Position numbers and translations under genes: made by a program
Assembly: GCA_009911175.1 (NCBI GenBank)
Contig: QXWX01000042.1
Span: forward strand, 1-55,853
Length of the DNA stretch: 55,853 bases
Direction: 5' to 3'
DNA from: Lachnospiraceae bacterium
GTDB lineage: Bacteria > Bacillota_A > Clostridia > Lachnospirales > Lachnospiraceae
Shown: in pieces, positions 48,535-55,853 of the stretch
How the letters are laid out: every line of letters begins with the position of its first letter
How positions within the stretch are numbered: position 1 is the first letter of the stretch
The notes under the pieces: generated by a model
Told to the model about the DNA's origin: nothing
Databases searched by the model: none
Seen by the model: only the letters and a program-made list of their open reading frames with translations

Positions 48535-51500
48535 ATGCTATCAAAATTCAGTGTTAAAAAGCCATATACCGTAGTGGTTGCGGTGGTCCTGGTTCTGATC
48601 CTGGGCTATGTGTCCTTTGACAAGATGACGGTAGACCTGCTGCCGGACATGAACCTGCCCTATGCGGTGGTTATGACGACCTATCCGGGAGCCAGCCCGG
48701 AGGAGGTGGAGGCCACGGTGACAAGGCCGGTGGAGCAGGCCATGGCGACCATCAGCAACATCAAGAATGTGAGCTCTTCCTCCATGGAAAACGCGTCTAC
48801 AGTCATATTGGAATTTGAACAGACCTCTAATATGGATTCCGTGACCATTGAGATGCGGGAAAGCCTGGACCAGATCAAAGGGTACTGGCCGGATACGGTG
48901 GGAAATCCCATTATCATGAAACTGAATCCCACCATGCTGCCCGTGATGGTTCCCGCAGTCAGTGTGGAAGGAGCGGACGCGGCGGAGACTACCCGGATCA
49001 TCAAGGAGGAGGTCCTGCCTGAGCTGGAAAGTCTGGAAGGCGTGGCTTCGGTCAACATGTACGGGGATGTGGAGGAGACTATCCAGGTGACCATCAAGAA
49101 GGCCAAGGTCAGCAGCGTGGACGCCAGTGTTCAGAACCAGCTGGACCGGCAGTTCCAGGAAGCGGAGGATGCGCTGGCCGAGGCCAAAGCCCAGGTCGAG
49201 GACGGCAAGAACCAGATGGAGGCCGGAGCGGGAGCGGCGGCAGGCCAGCTTGGCGCGGCAGAGCAGCAGATCGCTCAGGGAGACGCGGAGCTGACGCAGG
49301 GCCGGCTGGAGATCAAGGAAAAGAAAAGCCAGCTGGAGCTTGCCCGGACGACTCTTCAGATTGCGGCGGCGGGGCTGGATGCCAGCGAACAGGCACTGAA
49401 TGAACAGAAGCAGGAGCTGGAGGATTTTAACAGCCGGAGAGGTGAGATCGAAGCGGAATACCAGCAGGTGCAGAAGGAGATCCAGGAGCTGCTGGCCTCT
49501 ATGGGACAGGTTCCCCCGGCTGACGGCTCAGGAAATGGGGATGCCTCCGGGGACGGCACCGGGAATCCGGGAGCGGGAGGAGACGGAAGCGTGACACCGG
49601 GAGCAGGCGGAAGCGGGACAGGCAGCTCGGGAGCAGACGGGACCGGAACGATCAACCCGGGTGCAGGCGGAAGCGGCACGATCAATCCGGGAACAGGCGG
49701 AAACGGGACGGGCGGAAGCGGAGCGACGGTCCCGGGCGGAAATATTCCGGATTTCTCCCAGGGAATCGGCGGCACGGAGATTACCCTGCCGGACGGCACC
49801 ACCATCACGATCCCCAATATCAACCTGCCGGGCGGGATTCCTGACATTTCCGTACCGGACGGCACCGATCTGGAGAAGCTGGCTCAGCTGCAGCTTGCCC
49901 AGGCGGCCCTGGCTTCCCAGCTTGCGTTGCTGGACCAGTACGATTCCACTATGGGGATGATCAACGAAGGACTGGGACAGATTGGAGCAAACCGCCAGAT
50001 CATTTCGGACAAGCAGGCCGAGCTGGATATGGCCCAGACGATGCTGGATCAGGCGGAAGAGCAGCTGAACGCGGGGACGTTGTCTTTGGCCCAGGCAAGA
50101 GCCCAGCTGGGAGCGGCCCAGCTGACCGCGGCCCTGGAGATGAGCAGCGTATCCGCCCAGCTTGCGGTGGGAGAATCGGCCATCAAGGCACAGGAGGAGG
50201 AACTCAAAAAAGCAAAGGACACGGCCAGCGCTGCCGCGGACATGGAAGCCATGCTGACGGCCGAGACCGTACAGACGCTGCTGACGGCGCAGAACTTCAA
50301 CATGCCCGCGGGCTATGTGAAGGAGGACGGAATTGATTACCTGATCCGGGTAGGCGATAAGTTTTCTTCCATAGAAGAGCTGCGCAAGCTGGTACTGGTA
50401 GAGCGGGAAGGGATCAATCCCATCCGGCTTTCCGACATCGCGGATGTGGAGCGGAAGGATAATTCGGACGAAACCTACGCCAAGATCAACGGGGAGAACG
50501 GGATCCTGTTCCAGATCCAGAAGCAGACTGGATACTCCACCGGGGACGTAACAGACCGGGTGCTGGACCGCCTGGAAAAGATCGAGAAGAACAATCAGGA
50601 CATCCATACCGTAGTGCTGATGAACCAGGGCGTCTATATCGACATGGTGATCGGCTCCGTGCTGCAGAACCTGGTGTTCGGCGCGGTGCTTGCGATCCTG
50701 ATCCTTTTGGTATTCCTGCGGGATATCCGGCCGACCTTCGTTATCGCATGCTCCATCCCGATCAGTATCCTGACAGCCATCGTTCTGATGTATTTCAGCG
50801 GGGTGACCATGAATGTCATCTCCCTGTCCGGACTGGCTCTGGGCGTGGGGATGCTGGTGGACAACTCCATCGTCGTGATCGAAAACATTTACCGGATGCG
50901 CAATGAGGAAGGAGCATCGGCCAAAAAAGCGGCGATCCAGGGCGCAAAGGAAGTGGCGGGCGCCATTGCGGCCTCCACTCTGACCACGGTGTGCGTATTC
51001 CTTCCTATTGTATTTACGGAAGGCATCGCGAGACAGCTGTTTGTGGATATGGGACTGACCATAGGCTATTCTCTGCTGGCCAGTCTAGTAGTGGCGCTGA
51101 GTCTGGTGCCTATGATGTCCGCGGGGCTTCTGCGGAAGACCCAGCAGAAGGAGAGCCGCCTGTATGCGGGAATCCAGAATGTATATGAGAGGCTGCTCCG
51201 GATTGCGTTGAAAGGAAAGATCGTCGTACTGGCAGGAGCGCTTGCCCTGTTTTTCTTAAGCGGTGCACTGCTGTTCGCCCGGGGGACCCAGTTCATGCCT
51301 TCCATGCAGAGCACGGAGATCAGCATGAGTGTTTCCACGCCGGACGGAACTCCGCTGGCAGAAACAGCCCGGGCCGCGGATGCATTTGCCGAACAGATCG
51401 GGGAGATCGCCGATGTGGAGGACGTGGGCGGAATGGCAGGAGACTCCGGGGGACTTGGAATGGGCTCTTCCTCTACCAATGAGGTACAGTTTTACGCTCT

Positions 51501-52773
51501 GGTCAGCGAGGACCGCACCATGTCCGACCGGAAGCTGCAGAAGGAGCTGGAAAAAGCCGCGCGGGACCAGGGGCTGGAGATCAATGTAAGCATGTCCAAT
51601 ATGGATATGAGCGCCCTGGGAAGCTCCGGCATTTCCGTACAGATCAAGGGAAATGAGCTGGATACCCTGCGCAGGATCGCCGGAGAAGTGGCGGAGATCG
51701 TGTCAAATGTAAAAGGGACCCAAAACGTGTCCGACGGGATGGAGGAGGTGACCAGAGAGTTTCGGATCGTGGTGGACAAGGCGAAGGCTATCGCCCACAA
51801 TCTGACGGTGGCTCAGGTTTATCAGGATCTGGCGGCAAGGCTGCGGGACCAGACCTCCTCCACCAATCTGGAGATGGATACCGCCACCATCGGGATCGTG
51901 GTGGCGGAGCAGAAGAATCAGGAGCTGACAAGGGAGGAGATCCAAAACCTGGTGCTGGATGTGAAAAAGGAAGACGGGACGACGGAAAAGCTGGCGCTTA
52001 AGGACGTTGCGGTATTTGAGGACGGCGAAGGGCTGCAGGCTATTTCCAGGGATGCCCAGAGCCGGTACATCAATGTCAGCGCCGAGGTGGCGGAGGACGA
52101 CAACGTGGGGCTGGTCAGCAACCGGATCCAGAAGGAGCTGAATAAATATCGGATCCCGGAGGGCTATACGGTGAAGATGACCGGGGAAGACGAGACCATC
52201 CGGGAAACGATGATCGAGCTTTTGAAAATGCTGGCCCTGGCCGTGGTGTTCATGTACCTGATTATGGTGGCGCAGTTCCAGTCCCTGCGCTCCCCATTCA
52301 TCGTCATGTTTACGGTGCCGCTGGCATTTACCGGGGGATTCCTGGGACTGCTGGTCTCCGGAAGCCTGATGAGCGTGATCGCCATGATCGGATTTGTTAT
52401 GCTTTCCGGGATCATTGTCAACAACGGGATCGTATTTATCGATTATACGAATCAGCTGATATCTGCGGGATACGAGATGACGGAGGCGCTTGTGGAGGCC
52501 GGAAGGACCAGGCTTCGGCCCATCGTTATGACGGCGCTGACCACGATTCTGGGATTGTCTACGATGGCGCTGGGAGTGGGATCCGGCGCGGATATGGTAC
52601 AGCCCATGGCGGTGGTCACGATCGGTGGCCTGACCTACGGCACGATTTTGACCCTGTTCGTGGTGCCCTGTATATACGGATTGTTCCGAAAGAGGGAAAA
52701 GGCAAGACTGAAAGAAGGAATGGAAGACAGCTTAGAGGATTACATGGAAGAGATCCATGAGGAAGAGGAGTAA
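48535..52773 (+). CDS. RND efflux transporter with long inserted coiled-coil and Gly-rich domain
   Basis: A 1412-residue RND (AcrB/SwrC-like HAE1) transporter, roughly 350 residues longer than usual. The extra mass lies in the first extracytoplasmic loop: from about residue 200 to 325 a coiled-coil rich in Gln, Glu and Ala, then a Gly/Ser/Thr low-complexity tract with repeats such as NPGAGGSGTINPGTGGNGTG (about 325-405), then a second coiled-coil (about 440-585). The membrane core is canonical: LPYAVVMTTYPGASPEEVE, ALGVGMLVDNSIVVIENIYR in helix 4 and the second-half counterparts. A Gram-positive has no outer membrane duct; the insert may act as a built-in adaptor replacing a membrane-fusion protein (inference). 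The ATG at 48535 follows GAGGT at 11 bases. The SAH gene follows after 17 bases. Confidence 0.9.
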   Translation: MLSKFSVKKPYTVVVAVVLVLILGYVSFDKMTVDLLPDMNLPYAVVMTTYPGASPEEVEATVTRPVEQAMATISNIKNVSSSSMENASTVILEFEQTSNMDSVTIEMRESLDQIKGYWPDTVGNPIIMKLNPTMLPVMVPAVSVEGADAAETTRIIKEEVLPELESLEGVASVNMYGDVEETIQVTIKKAKVSSVDASVQNQLDRQFQEAEDALAEAKAQVEDGKNQMEAGAGAAAGQLGAAEQQIAQGDAELTQGRLEIKEKKSQLELARTTLQIAAAGLDASEQALNEQKQELEDFNSRRGEIEAEYQQVQKEIQELLASMGQVPPADGSGNGDASGDGTGNPGAGGDGSVTPGAGGSGTGSSGADGTGTINPGAGGSGTINPGTGGNGTGGSGATVPGGNIPDFSQGIGGTEITLPDGTTITIPNINLPGGIPDISVPDGTDLEKLAQLQLAQAALASQLALLDQYDSTMGMINEGLGQIGANRQIISDKQAELDMAQTMLDQAEEQLNAGTLSLAQARAQLGAAQLTAALEMSSVSAQLAVGESAIKAQEEELKKAKDTASAAADMEAMLTAETVQTLLTAQNFNMPAGYVKEDGIDYLIRVGDKFSSIEELRKLVLVEREGINPIRLSDIADVERKDNSDETYAKINGENGILFQIQKQTGYSTGDVTDRVLDRLEKIEKNNQDIHTVVLMNQGVYIDMVIGSVLQNLVFGAVLAILILLVFLRDIRPTFVIACSIPISILTAIVLMYFSGVTMNVISLSGLALGVGMLVDNSIVVIENIYRMRNEEGASAKKAAIQGAKEVAGAIAASTLTTVCVFLPIVFTEGIARQLFVDMGLTIGYSLLASLVVALSLVPMMSAGLLRKTQQKESRLYAGIQNVYERLLRIALKGKIVVLAGALALFFLSGALLFARGTQFMPSMQSTEISMSVSTPDGTPLAETARAADAFAEQIGEIADVEDVGGMAGDSGGLGMGSSSTNEVQFYALVSEDRTMSDRKLQKELEKAARDQGLEINVSMSNMDMSALGSSGISVQIKGNELDTLRRIAGEVAEIVSNVKGTQNVSDGMEEVTREFRIVVDKAKAIAHNLTVAQVYQDLAARLRDQTSSTNLEMDTATIGIVVAEQKNQELTREEIQNLVLDVKKEDGTTEKLALKDVAVFEDGEGLQAISRDAQSRYINVSAEVAEDDNVGLVSNRIQKELNKYRIPEGYTVKMTGEDETIRETMIELLKMLALAVVFMYLIMVAQFQSLRSPFIVMFTVPLAFTGGFLGLLVSGSLMSVIAMIGFVMLSGIIVNNGIVFIDYTNQLISAGYEMTEALVEAGRTRLRPIVMTALTTILGLSTMALGVGSGADMVQPMAVVTIGGLTYGTILTLFVVPCIYGLFRKREKARLKEGMEDSLEDYMEEIHEEEE

Positions 52774-52790
52774 TAAGGGAGGTCCGGGAT

Positions 52791-53381
52791 ATGTTTCAGG
52801 AGGCAGTGGAGTTTGCGACGAAGGCGCATGAAGGGCAGGTACGGAAAGGAACAAGGAAACCATATATCGTCCACCCGATCGAGGTGGCGGAGATCGTCAG
52901 GGCCATGACATCGGATGAGGAGGTGCTCTGTGCCGCGGTCCTGCATGATACGATTGAGGACTGCACAGGGGTAACGGAGGAAATCCTGCGCAGCCGCTTC
53001 GGAGAACGTGTGGCAGAACTGGTCGCGGGGGAAAGCGAAGACAAATCCAAAACCTGGGAGGAACGCAAAAGCACGACGATACGGCATTTAAAAACAGAAT
53101 CCAGAGAGCTGCAGATGATCGCCCTGGCGGACAAGCTGTCCAACATGCGGGATATTGACCGGGACTATCCGGTCCTGGGGGAAGGCCTGTGGATGAAGTT
53201 TCGGATGCACAGCAAGCAGGCCATCGGCTGGTATTATAAGGGCGTCATGGAAGCGCTGCAGGAAGACTTTCAGGATGTTCCGGCATTTCAGGAATATTGC
53301 CGTCTGGTGAGAAAACATTTCGGAGACGCGCCGGCATCTCTGGAGTGGAAAGAGGAAAAGAAAAGGAGGGGAGGCAAGTGA
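52791..53381 (+). CDS. Small alarmone hydrolase-like HD protein (RelA/SpoT hydrolase domain)
   Basis: A 196-residue HD-superfamily protein matching the hydrolase domain of RelA/SpoT and the MESH1/SAH group. His28 in YIVHPIEVA, the His52-Asp53-x-x-Glu56-Asp57 signature in LHDTIED, and LADKLSNMRDIDRDY (about 112-126, metal and base-binding) are all present. Such enzymes remove the 3'-pyrophosphate of (p)ppGpp with Mn2+, lowering the stringent signal. There is no synthetase domain. AAGGGAGG precedes the ATG. It is embedded in a tight operon between the RND transporter and a ParA gene, which is an unusual setting; its stop overlaps the next start. Confidence 0.88.
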   Translation: MFQEAVEFATKAHEGQVRKGTRKPYIVHPIEVAEIVRAMTSDEEVLCAAVLHDTIEDCTGVTEEILRSRFGERVAELVAGESEDKSKTWEERKSTTIRHLKTESRELQMIALADKLSNMRDIDRDYPVLGEGLWMKFRMHSKQAIGWYYKGVMEALQEDFQDVPAFQEYCRLVRKHFGDAPASLEWKEEKKRRGGK

Positions 53382-54181
53382 GCGGTACAAACGTCATCTG
53401 TTTTGCAAATAACAAGGGCGGGAGCGGGAAGTCCACCACATGCTCCAACATCGGCTACGGCCTGTCGGTCCTGGGGAAAAAGGTGCTCCTGGTGGACGGA
53501 GATATGCAGCTGAACCTGTCGCTGTCCCTGTTTGAGGAGGATCAGGTGCTGAACTTCGCGCGCAGTGAGAAGAACCTTTACGAAGGGATCCGCAGACAAT
53601 CCGACCTGACGGATTTTATCGTGCGTTCCCCCTTTGAAAACCTGGATCTGATCCCCTCATCCACTCTGATGTGCTCCATCGAATATGAGCTGTTTACCAA
53701 ATGGCAGAGGGAATATATCCTCAAAAAATGTCTGGCAAATATCATGTCCTCCGGGGAATACGATTATATCCTGATCGACGCGCCGCCCACTCTGGGCGGA
53801 TGGGTGATGAACATCCTGTGCGCTTCGGACGCGGTGATCATCCCGGTAGAGTCCAGTCCATGGGGCATGTTCGGCCTGGCAAATATGTTCGAATTTTTGG
53901 GCGAGGTCCGGCAGATCGCTCCGGAGCTTCGGACGGGCGGCGTGGTGATCACAAAGGTAGATACCCGGAAAAGCTATTTTCGTCAGACCTTGGATACGCT
54001 GAAAGAGCTGGACGGGGTGAAGGTATTTGACACCTATATCCGGGTGGACAGCGGAGTGGAATGGTCCCAGGACAACCACGTGCCGATCATGGCTTATAAG
54101 AAAAACAGCCGCAGCGCGAAGGAGTATATGGAATTGACGGAGGAGATCGCGCGAAGATTCGAGGGAGGACACGGAAAGTGA
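53378..54181 (+). CDS. Solo ParA/MinD-type ATPase
   Basis: A 267-residue deviant-Walker ATPase. The P-loop is NNKGGSGKSTT with the signature Lys13 and Lys18, then LLVDGDMQLNLSLSL (Walker A') and YILIDAPPTLGG (Walker B region). ParA proteins dimerise on ATP, bind DNA non-specifically and move plasmids, chromosomes or protein clusters. No ParB, parS or replication gene is near, so an orphan role such as placing a complex (for example chemoreceptors or the adjacent pump) is possible. The start is GTG at 53378 with GGAGGGGAGG before it, overlapping the previous stop by four bases; a longer in-frame extension lies inside that gene. The C-terminal DNA-binding basic residues (YKKNSRSAKEY) are kept. 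Confidence 0.87.
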   Translation: MSGTNVICFANNKGGSGKSTTCSNIGYGLSVLGKKVLLVDGDMQLNLSLSLFEEDQVLNFARSEKNLYEGIRRQSDLTDFIVRSPFENLDLIPSSTLMCSIEYELFTKWQREYILKKCLANIMSSGEYDYILIDAPPTLGGWVMNILCASDAVIIPVESSPWGMFGLANMFEFLGEVRQIAPELRTGGVVITKVDTRKSYFRQTLDTLKELDGVKVFDTYIRVDSGVEWSQDNHVPIMAYKKNSRSAKEYMELTEEIARRFEGGHGK

Positions 54182-54200
54182 TACAACGGAGCCAGAAGAT

Positions 54201-55175
54201 ATGCATCAGGATTTGATCAGGGAATTATCAGTCATCACGGAAGAAGAGCAGAGTATTTTGGACGGGCGGCAGGGCATCGACCAGCAGCTTTACACGGAGA
54301 AAAAGGAGCTGGTCGTAGATAGCGAGAAGCTGCTCAAACGGGGAAAGCTGATCGAGGTGAGACCCCACACCCGTTTCGTAAAGTTTCCCCGGCACCGGCA
54401 TAATTATGTAGAAGTGATCTACATGTGCCAGGGGACTACGACACATTATATTGACGGAAATGAGGTCGTTCTGGAACCAGGCGACCTTTTGTTTCTGAAC
54501 CAGAATTCGGAGCAGGAGATTCTGCCCGCCGGGGAAGCGGATATTGCGGTGAACTTCATCATCCTGCCCGAGTTTTTCAATATGGCATTTTCCATGATGG
54601 GAACAGAGGAAAATACACTGAGGGAATTTCTGGTGGGGACACTCTGCGGCAAGAATGACCAGACCTCGTATCTGTATTTCCATGTAGCGGATGTCCTGCC
54701 GATCCAGAACCTAGTGGAAAATATGGTCTGGACGGTCTTTTACGGCATGGGAAATAAGCGCAGCTGCAACCAGATCACCATGGGGCTGCTTCTGCTGCAG
54801 CTTTTGAATTATATGGATAAGATGGAGACCGGAAGCTCACGCTTTGATACGGAGCTGACCGGAAATGTACTGAATTATATCGAGGAGCACTATAAGGACG
54901 GCAGTCTTTCCGATCTGGCAGAGAGCATGAATTTTGACCTGTACTGGCTCAGCCGGGAGATCAGGAAACGTACCGGCAGAACTTACAAGGAGCTTCTCCA
55001 GGCAAAGAGAATGAACCAGGCGGCTTATCTGCTCACCAGCAGCCGGCTGCCTGTAGCGGATATCATAGAGTCCGTGGGGTATGACAATACGAGTTATTTT
55101 TACCGGAAGTTCAAAGAAAGATATGGAGTCAGCCCGAAGGAGTACCGGAAAGAAGGAGGGGCTTGTTCACAGTAG
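54201..55175 (+). CDS. AraC-family transcriptional regulator
   Basis: A 324-residue regulator with an N-terminal cupin domain (about residues 50-150; KFPRHRHNYVEVIYMCQGTT and VLEPGDLLFLNQNSEQE) and a C-terminal AraC helix-turn-helix pair: SLSDLAESMNFDLYWLSREI and PVADIIESVGYDNTSYFYRK, followed by FKERYGVSPKEYRK. It begins 19 bases after the ParA stop on the same strand and may belong to the same transcript. The set RND-SAH-ParA-AraC has no evident sugar link, so the effector is unknown. Confidence 0.9.
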   Translation: MHQDLIRELSVITEEEQSILDGRQGIDQQLYTEKKELVVDSEKLLKRGKLIEVRPHTRFVKFPRHRHNYVEVIYMCQGTTTHYIDGNEVVLEPGDLLFLNQNSEQEILPAGEADIAVNFIILPEFFNMAFSMMGTEENTLREFLVGTLCGKNDQTSYLYFHVADVLPIQNLVENMVWTVFYGMGNKRSCNQITMGLLLLQLLNYMDKMETGSSRFDTELTGNVLNYIEEHYKDGSLSDLAESMNFDLYWLSREIRKRTGRTYKELLQAKRMNQAAYLLTSSRLPVADIIESVGYDNTSYFYRKFKERYGVSPKEYRKEGGACSQ

Positions 55176-55268
55176 TTCTTTCAGGCTTGATTTTATTGAA
55201 ATTCTGCTTTACAATAAGGAATATGTAGTTTGGGGAAGTCCCCGACAAAAAAACAGGGAGGCGGCTGT

Positions 55269-55628
55269 ATGCAGAGACGTATTTTGGTAGTAGATGATGA
55301 TTCGATGAATTTGGTAAGAACGAAGATGATCCTGGGGAAGTATTATGAGGTGCTTCTTGCGGAATCAGGAATAGAGGCGCTTGATAAGCTGAGGAATGAG
55401 GAGGTCGATCTGGTCCTTCTTGATATAGAGATGCCGGGTATGAAGGGGATGGAGGTCTTTGAACGCATGAAGAAGAACTCGATCAATATCCCTGTGATTT
55501 TCCTGACTGCGTCGGGAGACGAGGATGACGTCATGAGCGCGATCAAACTGGGGGCGGTGAATTACCTGAAAAAGCCATTTATGCCGCAGGAATTGATGAA
55601 GCGGGTTGCCCAGGAGCTGCAGCAGTAA
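55269..55628 (+). CDS. Stand-alone CheY-like response regulator receiver
   Basis: A 119-residue single-domain receiver. The acidic pocket is VVDDDS (Asp9-11), the phosphorylation site Asp52 in LVLLDIEMPGMKG, the switch Thr/Ser in FLTASGD and the conserved Lys in NYLKKPFMP (about 101-107). No output domain follows. Such proteins act in phosphorelays or bind partners directly, as CheY does at the motor. No kinase gene lies in the window. AGGGAGG supports the ATG at 55269; a frame extension to 55230 is unlikely. It follows the AraC gene by about 90 bases. Confidence 0.92.
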   Translation: MQRRILVVDDDSMNLVRTKMILGKYYEVLLAESGIEALDKLRNEEVDLVLLDIEMPGMKGMEVFERMKKNSINIPVIFLTASGDEDDVMSAIKLGAVNYLKKPFMPQELMKRVAQELQQ

Positions 55629-55645
55629 GGAGAAAAGAAAAAAGC

Positions 55646-55686
55646 TTATTGCAATTCACGGCCGGTCAGGCCGTGAATTGCAATAA
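55646..55686. repeat. Intergenic palindrome (family copy 2)
   Basis: TTATTGCAATTCACGGCC (55646-55663), loop GGTCA, GGCCGTGAATTGCAATAA (55669-55686): a perfect 18-bp stem. The core CACGGCCGGTCAGGCCGTG is nearly identical to the palindrome at 20188, while the outer arms differ and still pair. It follows the response regulator and could end its transcript, with AAAACA rather than Ts after it. Confidence 0.8.
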
Positions 55687-55693
55687 AACAGTG

Positions 55694-55722
55694 TTGGCAA
55701 AGCAGAGGGAATACGTTATAAT
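55694..55722 (+). promoter_or_regulatory. Predicted sigma-A promoter reading out of the window
   Basis: TTGGCA (55694-55699), 17-base spacer, TATAAT (55717-55722). A leader follows with TCGGTGTAT (about 55730) and ATACGCCGA (about 55757) that can pair with G-U steps, then a second TATAAT near 55794. No start codon with a ribosome site is seen before 55853. Confidence 0.6.
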
Positions 55723-55853
55723 AAAAAAGTCGGTGTATCTGACAGATAGGAAAGAATACGCCGATTATTCGATATTACAGAAAGCTTCCTGTATAATATA
55801 AAGTGCAAAGGGAGTTGATAAAAAAAGATACCTCGTGTATAGTTGAATTATTA

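Noticed and set aside
49528..50607. A 359-codon minus-strand frame inside the RND transporter gene
   Set aside because: It is an antisense shadow of a GC-rich coding region (coiled-coil and Gly-rich repeats), has no ribosome site and resembles no protein family.
53378..54181. The ParA gene as evidence for a plasmid or integrative element
   Set aside because: There is no ParB, parS-like repeat, replication initiator, integrase or att site; the surrounding genes are ordinary chromosomal functions.

Overview
The window reads as a chromosomal segment of a gut-type member of the Bacillota, most likely class Clostridia, family Lachnospiraceae. The reasons are mid-range GC, strong AGGAGG-type ribosome sites, sigma-A promoters (TTGACA-17/18-TATAAT), many sugar-use genes under AraC and ROK regulators, Rpn-type and AAA/PD-(D/E)XK proteins common in that family, and no outer-membrane genes. 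This is inferred from gene content only. No rRNA, tRNA, CRISPR array, intact transposon or replication origin was seen.

Layout. 1-4.4 kb: a rhamnoside module on the minus strand (truncated GH78 rhamnosidase fragment and a GPH-type sugar symporter) with a divergent AraC regulator, then a scar with an IS1182-like transposase remnant. 4.4-8.3 kb: a siroheme nitrite/sulfite reductase and a chemoreceptor, each behind a clear promoter, closed by a two-way terminator. 8.3-11 kb: a gene graveyard (ROK, D-lyxose isomerase and YciI fragments) and an Rpn-family nuclease gene. 11-16.5 kb: a MarR regulator preceded by four 16-bp iterons, a heterodimeric ABC exporter and an SplB-like radical SAM gene. 16.7-19.3 kb: a 47-residue protein, a lipoprotein barnase with barstar, and an AI-2E/PerM-family membrane protein. 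19.4-27.2 kb: a TetR regulator that appears to control itself and a distal MMPL exporter with a heptad-repeat secreted protein through five 13-bp operators; between them lies guanine deaminase under a guanine riboswitch that looks like an ON switch. 27.2-30 kb: a standalone SIR2 protein and a convergent AAA/PD-(D/E)XK protein.

30.1-40.1 kb is a carbohydrate island: class II aldolase, ROK regulator, rhamnulokinase-like FGGY kinase, complete sugar ABC importer, a DhaK-like protein that lacks both catalytic histidines, a DhaL-like protein with its metal-binding aspartates, and a ketose-bisphosphate aldolase, closed by a strong terminator. It looks like a pathway for an unidentified sugar or sugar acid (imported, phosphorylated, split to triose products). 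It is the best candidate here for undescribed biochemistry.

40.1-45.7 kb: a decayed RelBE-type toxin-antitoxin pair, then a zinc/cadmium resistance block (His-rich CPC P-type ATPase behind an ArsR operator; ArsR with a complete alpha-5 zinc site; a second P-type ATPase with the unusual CPS motif). 45.8-55.9 kb: TPR lipoprotein, MnmM-like methyltransferase, HflX GTPase, and a tight run of RND transporter, small alarmone hydrolase, solo ParA and AraC regulator, followed by a CheY-like receiver and a promoter that runs off the window. Promoters, operators, terminators and the riboswitch were called by eye from sequence and pairing, without alignment or folding software.
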